Of a stretch of 6,688 nt of DNA, positions 1 through 6,688 are shown in pieces. The DNA lies in NCBI GenBank assembly GCA_919902965.1, contig CAKKSJ010000409.1, positions 1-6,688 on the forward strand, in the 5' to 3' direction. Under the pieces are notes generated by a model, which saw nothing but the letters and a program-made list of their open reading frames with translations, did not search any database and was not told where the DNA came from. Position 1 is the first letter of the stretch. Each line of letters opens with the position of its first letter. A program made the translations under genes and the position numbers. The stretch is from Burkholderiales bacterium. Its GTDB lineage: Bacteria; Pseudomonadota; Gammaproteobacteria; Burkholderiales; SG8-39.

Positions 1-60
1 GTGACCCGTACGTCCGGTGGTGTGGGAGGGGGAAGCCGAGAGGCTTTCTCCTATCCCGAT
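1..60 (+). mobile_element. Group II intron, 3' end only (part of domain V and all of domain VI)
   Basis: The first 20 bases fit the 3' half of group II intron domain V: a GTGA tetraloop (1-4), the strand CCCGTA (5-10), the characteristic two-base CG bulge (11-12) and the closing strand TCCGGTGG (13-20). Domain VI follows as a hairpin: GGG (24-26) and GGGGGAAGCC (28-37) pair, with two G-U wobbles, with GGCTTTCTCC (42-51) and CCC (55-57) across a GAGA tetraloop (38-41). A53 is left unpaired near the base of the stem, 7 nt before the expected 3' splice site after T60. The intron ends in AT, matching the usual AY. The catalytic 5' half of domain V, domains I-IV and any reverse transcriptase/maturase lie left of the window. 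The intron runs opposite to all neighbouring genes. The subclass cannot be decided from this fragment. Confidence 0.85.
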
Positions 61-275
61 TGAGCGGTCGCTTTCCCATTCACGCTACTCCCGCTTCGGG
101 TCGAACTGAGACCGTCAGAGAACTTCCCTTAGGGAAGATTTCTAACTTCGAAATTCTGCGACGCAGCATGCCAATGCTCGTATCCGCAATCTTGATCAAC
201 CGGGTATGTAATGCAGTTCGGACGCCAAGAAAGCGCGCTACGGCCGGCGCGCGTGTTTCAGTTTGCCGCTGGTCT
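61..275. other. Region with no recognised gene, downstream of the intron end
   Basis: This is the 3' exon side of the intron. Open frames exist on both strands (for example a plus-strand frame from 60 to 548, and a minus-strand frame continuing past the toxin stop to about 84), but none gives a protein I recognise, and none has a convincing ribosome site with a start. The stretch from about 120 to 215 is visibly less GC-rich than the genes. It contains two short inverted repeats: CTTCCC-TTA-GGGAAG (123-137) and AGCAT-GCCA-ATGCT (165-178). It is probably non-coding or a decayed remnant. Confidence 0.5.
123..137. repeat. Perfect short inverted repeat, possible weak terminator
   Basis: CTTCCC (123-128) and GGGAAG (132-137) are exact inverted repeats around TTA. 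Read on the minus strand the hairpin is followed by TTCTCT, and on the plus strand by ATTTCT, so a weak intrinsic terminator in either direction is possible. There is no strong T tract. It is the only candidate stop signal downstream of the toxin-antitoxin remnant. Confidence 0.35.
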
Positions 276-335
276 TTGCCGGGGAAACGGCCCGGCGCCC
301 AGGCGCAGCGCGGTTCTTCGGCCGCCGGCCGTTCG
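276..335 (-). repeat. Imperfect direct repeat, copy B (past the toxin pseudogene)
   Basis: This copy aligns without gaps to 825-884 (offset 549). Counting by eye, 41 of 51 positions match over 276-326 and about 47 of 60 over the full span. The core is a 20-bp exact match, gcgcagcgcggttcttcggc, at 303-322 and 852-871. Copy B starts essentially at the toxin stop codon (338-340). With copy A it brackets the toxin-antitoxin module. Confidence 0.8.
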
Positions 336-337
336 GT

Positions 338-540
338 TCAAGGCAGAGCAGCAAACGGGTTCTTCACCGTCAATCGGTCTTCGAAGACCTGCCCGTCCTG
401 CATGTCCTCGGAATACAGCGTGTCGCAGCCCGTGGCGAGCGCATCGGTGTGGCATCAAGTATCTGTGTGGCTCGCGCCTTCTTTTCGCTATCCTGGCCGA
501 GCGCGTAGATCGCGACGTTGGTGTCAACGAAGGCCGGCAC
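338..540 (-). pseudogene. VapC-type PIN-domain toxin, internally deleted and frameshifted
   Basis: PIN-domain toxins are usually metal-dependent RNases of about 130-140 residues, silenced by a cognate antitoxin. From a GTG at 540 the frame reads (M)PAFVDTNVAIYALGQDSEK, a clear PIN N-terminus with the first metal-binding Asp (residue 6) and the DTN motif, and continues to about residue 32. The typical PIN C-terminus, GCDTLYSEDMQDGQVFEDRL and then KNPFAALP-stop, lies in another frame and ends at 338-340. The whole span is 203 nt, not a multiple of three. About 65-70 central residues, including the expected middle acidic residues, are missing, with the junction near 441-447. The start overlaps the antitoxin gene by 17 nt, and GAGGA (552-556) may serve as ribosome site. 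The gene should be dead as a nuclease; sequencing or assembly error could explain a frameshift but not the missing block. Confidence 0.85.
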
Positions 541-730
541 GGTCGTAGAGATCCTCGCGCCGCCACTTGACGCCATCGTAGCGGCCTGCGTATTTTTCGA
601 GCGTCGCCGATGCGTCGGCTTTCTCCCTGTCGCGCTTGGCGAGCAGGAACTCGGCGAAGTCCAGCATCTCGTCGATTTCGCGCTCGCGCATGGTCTTCAT
701 GAGTTCTGCAATACGTTCAGCCGCGCCCAT
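524..730 (-). CDS. VapB-type antitoxin of a toxin-antitoxin pair (DUF2281-like)
   Basis: This is a 68-residue acidic/basic helical protein. The stretch EIDEMLDFAEFLLAKRDREK (residues 18-37) resembles the LDFxEFLxxK core of small DUF2281-like antitoxins. The C-terminal tail KWRREDLYDRAGLR is the kind of segment that binds and blocks a PIN toxin. I chose the ATG at 730 because AGGGA (738-742) lies 7 nt upstream; a TTG at 760 in the same frame has no such support. The stop overlaps the start of the PIN-domain remnant by 17 nt, the usual antitoxin-first order with coupled translation. Such antitoxins normally neutralise the toxin and often repress their own promoter. With the toxin broken, this one is an orphan. 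The family is assigned from motif and context, so the exact antitoxin class is uncertain. Confidence 0.78.
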   Translation of the reverse strand: MGAAERIAELMKTMREREIDEMLDFAEFLLAKRDREKADASATLEKYAGRYDGVKWRREDLYDRAGLR

Positions 731-810
731 TATTCCGTCCCTGTCAGGAGGTTTTGGCAAGTTTAACGACTTTCGCCGATTTCTTCACCTTCTCTGCCCG
801 CCAAGACCAT

Positions 811-2970
<2,160 letters not shown>

Positions 2971-2971
2971 C

Positions 2972-4546
2972 TCAGGTGCGCCAGTCGCGCAGGCGCGCGA
3001 GCAGCGCGTTGGTCGAGGCGTCCAGTCCGGGGATGGCGCCGCCACCGGCCGGCTGCGTCGCGAGGGTGCGCGCGATTTCCTTGCCCAGTTCCACGCCCCA
3101 CTGGTCAAAGCTGTTGATGTTCCAGATGATGCCCTGTACGAACACCTTGTGTTCGTACAGCGCCAGCAACTGGCCCATGGTGTGCGGGTCGATGTGCTTG
3201 AACATGATGGTCGACGACGGCCGGTTGCCGTCGAAGCGCCGCTGCGGCTGGGCCACCTCCTTGCCCGCCATTAAGGCCGCGCCCTGCGCCAGGGCATTCT
3301 CCGCCGCCATGCCGGTGCTCGCCACCGGTACCAGGAAATCGCAGGGCACGAGGTGCGTGCCCTGATGCAGCATCTGATGGAATGCGTGCTGGCTGTTGGT
3401 GCCCGGCGCTCCCCACACTACCGGCACGGTGGCGTAGTCCACCGCCTGGCCGTCGCGGTCCACGCCCTTGCCGTTGGATTCCATTTCCAGTTGCTGCAGA
3501 TAAGCCGGCAGTTCGCGCATGGCTTCGGCATAGGGCAGCACGGCGTGCGCTTCGGCGCCGAAGAAATTTGCGTACCAGATGCCGAGCAGCGCCAGCAGCA
3601 CCGGCATATTAGCGGCCAGCGGCGCAGTTAGAAAATGCTCGTCCATGGCGCGCGCGCCGGCGAGCAACGCCTCGAAGCGCTCCATGCCGATGGCGATGGC
3701 CAGAGGCAGTCCCACCGAGGACCAGACCGAATAGCGCCCGCCCACCCAGTCCCATAGCGGAAAGCAGCGCTCGCCGGCGATGCCGAAGTCTGCCGCAGCC
3801 GCGAGATTGGTGGTGACTGCGGTAAAATGTTGTTTCACCGCCTGCTCGCTGCCCAGCGCCCTGACCAGCCAGGCCCGGGCGAGATGCGCGTTGCCCAAGG
3901 TCTCGACCGTGGTGAACGTCTTGGAGGCGACGATGAACAATGTCGTCTCCGGCTCGGCCTGCGTCAGAACACGAGCGAGGTCGTCGGGGTCCGCGTTGGC
4001 GACGAAATGTACGGCCTGCGGCGCGTCCGCGTGGCGCCACAGCGCTTGCGTGAGCATGCGCGGGCCGAGATCGGAACCGCCGATGCCGATGTTGATCACC
4101 GTGCGCATCGGCTTGCCGCTGTGGCCCAGCAGGCGCCCTCTGCGTACCGCGTCGCTGAACGCACGCAAATCCTGCTTCGCCTTGCGCACGAGGGGCATCA
4201 CGTCGCCACCGGCAGGAAATACCTTCTGCGCCGAGCGCAGCGCCACATGCAGCACGGCGCGGTCTTCGCTCACGTTGATGTGCTCGCCGGCGAACATGCG
4301 CGTGCGCCAGCCTTCGACATCGGCCTGCCGCGCCAGGTCGGCGAGCAGCGCGAGCGTGGTGCCGGTCACGCGCTGCTTGGAGTAATCGAGCAGCAGCGCG
4401 CCCGCTTCCAGCGAAAATTCGCGCGCCCGCCCGGGGTCGCGCGCGAATAGCTCGCGCATCTGGACCTGCGCGATTTCCGCCTGGTGCGCCTGCAGCGCCT
4501 TCCATGCCGGACTTTGCGTGAGCTTGCTTGGTTTGGGTGTATTCAT
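2972..4546 (-). CDS. pgi: Glucose-6-phosphate isomerase
   Basis: This 524-residue cytoplasmic enzyme interconverts glucose-6-phosphate and fructose-6-phosphate in glycolysis and gluconeogenesis. The sugar-phosphate-binding sequence INIGIGGSDLGPRM (151-164) and the SKTFTT loop (208-213) are present. Both family signatures are visible: DWVGGRYSVWSSVGLP (266-281) and GIIWNINSFDQWGVELGK (472-489). The expected catalytic residues are in place: Glu356 in MESNGK, His387 in GTNSQHAFHQ and Lys489 in WGVELGK. Length is slightly below the 549 residues of the E. coli enzyme. I chose the ATG at 4546 because it overlaps the upstream transferase stop as ATGA, and the protein begins MNTPKPSKLT as expected. 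No clear Shine-Dalgarno precedes it, which fits translational coupling. An in-frame start at 4627 would overlap the upstream gene by 85 nt and is less likely. Confidence 0.98.
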   Translation of the reverse strand: MNTPKPSKLTQSPAWKALQAHQAEIAQVQMRELFARDPGRAREFSLEAGALLLDYSKQRVTGTTLALLADLARQADVEGWRTRMFAGEHINVSEDRAVLHVALRSAQKVFPAGGDVMPLVRKAKQDLRAFSDAVRRGRLLGHSGKPMRTVINIGIGGSDLGPRMLTQALWRHADAPQAVHFVANADPDDLARVLTQAEPETTLFIVASKTFTTVETLGNAHLARAWLVRALGSEQAVKQHFTAVTTNLAAAADFGIAGERCFPLWDWVGGRYSVWSSVGLPLAIAIGMERFEALLAGARAMDEHFLTAPLAANMPVLLALLGIWYANFFGAEAHAVLPYAEAMRELPAYLQQLEMESNGKGVDRDGQAVDYATVPVVWGAPGTNSQHAFHQMLHQGTHLVPCDFLVPVASTGMAAENALAQGAALMAGKEVAQPQRRFDGNRPSSTIMFKHIDPHTMGQLLALYEHKVFVQGIIWNINSFDQWGVELGKEIARTLATQPAGGGAIPGLDASTNALLARLRDWRT

Positions 4547-6213
4547 GATAGCGGCTGGTTTTTGGAGTAGAGCCTGAATTTCTCGCTGCGGTCGCCGACG
4601 CGATTTCCTTCCCAGAGTTTTTTCCATGACGCGCCCGGATTTGCCGCGGGAAGGCGGGCATTCTCCTGGATCAGCAGTAGCGCGCAGCGACGGCCGGCGC
4701 GGGTTTCGGCGCGCTCGGTAACGATGCCCGCATGGTAGTCGAAGGCGGCGCGCTGCGCTTCACCCAGAGCGCGGCTGGCAATGCAGCCGCGCTGCTTGGG
4801 CAGATTCGCCTGCAGCGCACGCGCCACCGGACGGTAGCTCTTGCCGTAGTCTATCCAGGGCAGCCATAGCAGCATGGTCAGCGCCCAGAATAGGGCGAGT
4901 CCGGCGGCCCAGAAGGTGACGCAGCGCTGGGCTGCATTTTTGCTGCGCGAGAGCAGCGCGACCCATGCGAGCGTCACCGCGACGGCGGCGATCAACGGCA
5001 GCCAGGCAAAGTGGGAGACGAAGCCGGGCTCGATGCGTACCGCGTTGGCGGCGATGCGCGGCGGAAAACCGGTTTGCAGCGCCATGTAGCCCAGCCAGAT
5101 GAGGCCGCCGAGCAGGCTGAAGGTCATGGCGCCGAACCAGGCGAGCGCGTTGGCCGCGCCACGGCGCAGATCGCTCAATACCTGCGCGCCCAGCAGCGCA
5201 AGCGGCAACAGCAGCGGCAGCAGCGGCAATTCTCCCTGCGCGCGCGCAAGCACGCTCAGGCACAGACCCGCGACCAGCGCAAGCAGCGGCAGCACCACCG
5301 CGGCGGAGCTGCGTTTTCTGCGATAAAGCCAGAGCGCCCAAAACGCGATCGGCCAGGCCGGGAAGGCGAACCAGGAGAGCGTGCCCAGCGCCTGCGTGGC
5401 TGCGGCCAGGCTGGGCGGCTGCATCAGGACTGCCAGACTGTTCTGATGCAGCCAGGCTGCGTAGAGTTCGGGCGAGCGTGCATGCAGCAGGGCAGGCCAG
5501 ATGAGGAGCCAGGGCGCGAGGACCGGCAGGGTGCACACCAGCGCAAGCGCGGCGTTGCGGCTGCGCCAGTCCGGCACGAACAAAGGTGTCAGCAGCAGGG
5601 CGATGGCGAGCGGCAGTAGGTGCAGCAATCCGGTGGCGAGAAACGCGGCGCCCAGACCGCAGCCCAGCGCGATGCCCGCCGCATACGGTCGTTTTCCGAT
5701 CAGCGCGGCGCCATAGTAGGCGCAGGCGAGGCCTGCGAGCAAGGCGGTTTCGCTGATGGTTTCGTGCGCATGCACCAGCAAGCCGGTGCAGCCCAGGAAC
5801 ATGAGCATGACGCCGTGGCCGCGACGGCTTATATCGTCGCCACGGCTGTCCTGGTCGTAGCGGTCTTTTTCGTGGAAGGCGCGTCCGGCCAGGCGCAGGA
5901 ACACCAGGGTCAGTGCGATGCAGGCGCCGGCCGCGAGGCGCGCCGCGTCGTGCTGCGCGATGAGTCCGCCCAGCAGTTTGGCGAATGCGCCGGCGATCCA
6001 GTAGAACAGCGGGCCATCATAGGCGTAGTACTCGCCCGCGAGCCGCGGCAGCAGCCAGTCGCCATGGCTGGCGAACTGGTGCGCGATGCCTATGCCGATG
6101 GCATCGTCGTTTTTCCAGGGATCGTGGCCGATCAAGCCGGGCAGGAGATAGATCGCGATCAGAATCAGCAGGGGAACGCGCGCCAGCGGCAGCGCGATGC
6201 GCAAGCCGGCCAC
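4543..6213 (-). CDS. ArnT/PMT-type (GT-C fold) membrane glycosyltransferase
   Basis: This 556-residue inner-membrane protein has about 12-13 hydrophobic helices (roughly 12-29 up to 430-452) and a soluble C-terminal tail (about 455-556). The first external loop carries DPWKNDDAIGIGIAHQF and HGDWLLPRLAGEYYAYDGPL (31-69), the hallmark layout of ArnT-like enzymes; Asp31, Asp36 and Asp37 are candidate catalytic acids. Such enzymes transfer a sugar from a polyprenyl-phosphate carrier to lipid A, another glycan or protein. The substrate here cannot be told, so no symbol is given. I chose the GTG at 6213 because AGAGGT (6223-6228) sits 9 nt upstream and translation leads straight into the first helix. 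A strongly polar loop, residues 114-134, is unusual and is encoded partly by an inverted repeat. The gene opens the run transferase-pgi-ygiQ and overlaps pgi by 4 nt. Confidence 0.85.
   Translation of the reverse strand: MAGLRIALPLARVPLLILIAIYLLPGLIGHDPWKNDDAIGIGIAHQFASHGDWLLPRLAGEYYAYDGPLFYWIAGAFAKLLGGLIAQHDAARLAAGACIALTLVFLRLAGRAFHEKDRYDQDSRGDDISRRGHGVMLMFLGCTGLLVHAHETISETALLAGLACAYYGAALIGKRPYAAGIALGCGLGAAFLATGLLHLLPLAIALLLTPLFVPDWRSRNAALALVCTLPVLAPWLLIWPALLHARSPELYAAWLHQNSLAVLMQPPSLAAATQALGTLSWFAFPAWPIAFWALWLYRRKRSSAAVVLPLLALVAGLCLSVLARAQGELPLLPLLLPLALLGAQVLSDLRRGAANALAWFGAMTFSLLGGLIWLGYMALQTGFPPRIAANAVRIEPGFVSHFAWLPLIAAVAVTLAWVALLSRSKNAAQRCVTFWAAGLALFWALTMLLWLPWIDYGKSYRPVARALQANLPKQRGCIASRALGEAQRAAFDYHAGIVTERAETRAGRRCALLLIQENARLPAANPGASWKKLWEGNRVGDRSEKFRLYSKNQPLS
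5812..5846. repeat. Inverted repeat inside the glycosyltransferase gene
   Basis: GCCGTGGC (5812-5819) and GCCACGGC (5839-5846) are perfect inverted repeats. The inner stretches GACG (5823-5826) and CGTC (5835-5838) can extend the stem across a 3-nt bulge. The repeat encodes part of the polar loop near residues 123-134 of the transferase. It could be a small palindromic insertion or a chance product of GC-rich codons. Confidence 0.5.
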
Positions 6214-6266
6214 TATCCGATTACCTCTGGTGTCTGCCCCGGCATGGGCTCGCCCCTGGAATTCAT
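6213..6266 (-). CDS. Possible 17-codon leader ORF upstream of the glycosyltransferase
   Basis: An ATG at 6266 opens a 17-residue frame (MNSRGEPMPGQTPEVIG) whose TAG stop shares its last base with the GTG start of the transferase (TAGTG). That arrangement would allow reinitiation or coupling. No Shine-Dalgarno precedes the ATG, and the peptide resembles nothing I know. It may well be chance. Confidence 0.2.
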   Translation of the reverse strand: MNSRGEPMPGQTPEVIG

Positions 6267-6272
6267 GCGTTC

Positions 6273-6301
6273 ATTTTACTCGGCTGGAAAAAGGCCGCCG
6301 A
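6273..6301 (-). promoter_or_regulatory. Candidate promoter for the glycosyltransferase-pgi-ygiQ operon
   Basis: On the minus strand TAAAAT (6273-6278) is a good -10-like hexamer, in the gap between the rpmE terminator and the transferase start. A weak -35, TCGGCG (6296-6301), lies 17 nt upstream. The position is right for a promoter that serves the three downstream genes, but the poor -35 means it may be activator-dependent, or readthrough from rpmE may contribute. Confidence 0.35.
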
Positions 6302-6311
6302 AGCTGCGTAG

Positions 6312-6341
6312 AAAACAAAAAGGCAGCCGTAGCTGCCTTTT
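6312..6341 (-). terminator. Intrinsic terminator of rpmE
   Basis: A perfect 10-bp inverted repeat, AAAAGGCAGC (6318-6327) and GCTGCCTTTT (6332-6341), encloses the loop CGTA. On the minus strand the GC-rich stem is followed by TTTTTGTTTT (6321 down to 6312), the classic rho-independent form. It begins 18 nt past the rpmE stop. The plus-strand read ends in TTTT as well, so it could act weakly in both directions. Confidence 0.9.
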
Positions 6342-6359
6342 ATCGGGAAGCGAAGACGC

Positions 6360-6593
6360 TCAGGCCGTTTTGGGCGCGGCCTCGGCGGCCGGTTTCTTCG
6401 CGTATTTCTGGCGGAATTTCTCCACGCGGCCGGCGGTGTCGACGATTTTCTGCTTGCCGGTGTAGAACGGATGGCAATTGGAGCACACCTCGACGTGCAG
6501 TTCCTTGTTCATGGTCGAGCGGGTCTGCCAGGTGTTGCCGCAGCTGCAGATGACCTTGATGTCGTGATAAGCGGGATGGATGTCGGTTTTCAT
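6360..6593 (-). CDS. rpmE: 50S ribosomal protein L31 (bL31), zinc-binding form
   Basis: This 77-residue small-subunit-facing protein of the large ribosomal subunit helps form an intersubunit bridge. It begins MKTDIHPAYHDIKVICSCGN, the standard L31 opening. It carries the four zinc ligands of the C+ form, Cys16, Cys18, Cys37 and Cys40, in CSCGN and CSNCHPFYTGKQK. VDTAGRVEKFRQKY (51-64) is the conserved C-terminal part, followed by a lysine/alanine-rich tail. I chose the ATG at 6593: AAAGG (6601-6605) lies 7 nt upstream, and homologues start here; upstream in-frame codons give non-family sequence. It is a single-gene unit with its own promoter and terminator. The C+ type implies zinc-dependent use; paralogues without cysteines often replace it under zinc limitation, but none is in this window. 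Confidence 0.98.
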   Translation of the reverse strand: MKTDIHPAYHDIKVICSCGNTWQTRSTMNKELHVEVCSNCHPFYTGKQKIVDTAGRVEKFRQKYAKKPAAEAAPKTA

Positions 6594-6642
6594 GGATTTT
6601 CCTTTCGGCGCGGTCCGGGAATAGGAGCCGCGAAAGGCGGCA

Positions 6643-6671
6643 ATTATCCCAGAAATCAAAACACTAAGCAA
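6643..6671 (-). promoter_or_regulatory. Sigma-70-type promoter of rpmE
   Basis: On the minus strand a -35 hexamer TTGCTT (6666-6671) and a -10 hexamer GATAAT (6643-6648) are separated by exactly 17 nt, with TGG just before the -10. Transcription should start near 6636, leaving a leader of about 43 nt before the rpmE ATG. The strong consensus fits constitutive expression of a ribosomal protein. Confidence 0.8.
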
Positions 6672-6688
6672 GCGCTACTCCGGTGGAT

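Noticed and set aside
60..548. 162-codon plus-strand frame after the intron
   Set aside because: It begins at a TTG spanning the intron boundary, runs antisense to the toxin remnant, and gives no recognisable protein.
763..810. Tiny minus-strand frame starting right after the ygiQ stop (15 codons)
   Set aside because: No ribosome site, no similarity and too short to support.
2971..3108. Upstream start for ygiQ at 3108
   Set aside because: It would overlap pgi by over 130 nt and add 46 residues of Arg/Pro-rich sequence that is not family-like. The GTG at 2970 fits the family N-terminus and the gene spacing.
6627..6641. GCCGC-GAAAG-GCGGC hairpin before rpmE, considered as an autoregulatory leader
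   Set aside because: The predicted transcription start (about 6636) falls inside the hairpin, so most of one arm would not be transcribed.

Overview
The window reads as chromosomal DNA of a GC-rich proteobacterium, most likely a betaproteobacterium. This is judged from protein style (zinc-binding L31, ArnT-like transferase, YgiQ) and codon use; the exact taxon cannot be fixed from the sequence alone. No tRNA, rRNA or CRISPR array was seen.

All protein genes lie on the minus strand, so transcription runs from the right end to the left. At the right, rpmE (ribosomal protein bL31, 6360-6593) has its own well-formed promoter and an intrinsic terminator. A 146-bp gap follows, and then a tightly packed three-gene run: an ArnT/PMT-type membrane glycosyltransferase (4543-6213), pgi for glucose-6-phosphate isomerase (2972-4546), and ygiQ, a radical SAM protein (811-2970). 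The transferase and pgi overlap by 4 nt, and pgi and ygiQ are 1 nt apart. The three are therefore probably co-transcribed and translationally coupled, although no single pathway obviously links them. Pgi supplies fructose-6-phosphate/glucose-6-phosphate, which could feed sugar donors for the envelope transferase; that link is inference.

The left 0.9 kb is an accessory, decaying region. Downstream of ygiQ sits a VapBC-type toxin-antitoxin module. The antitoxin (524-730) looks intact, but the PIN-domain toxin (338-540) has lost its middle and is frameshifted. The module is bracketed by two direct copies of a roughly 60-bp imperfect repeat: one forms the 3' end of ygiQ (825-884), the other begins just past the toxin stop (276-335). 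Further left, 61-275 holds no recognised gene.

The first 60 bases, on the plus strand, are the 3' terminus of a group II intron (end of domain V plus all of domain VI), whose body and reverse transcriptase lie outside the window. An intron end, a broken toxin and a repeat-flanked module together mark the left side as an insertion and rearrangement hot spot beside a conserved housekeeping operon.
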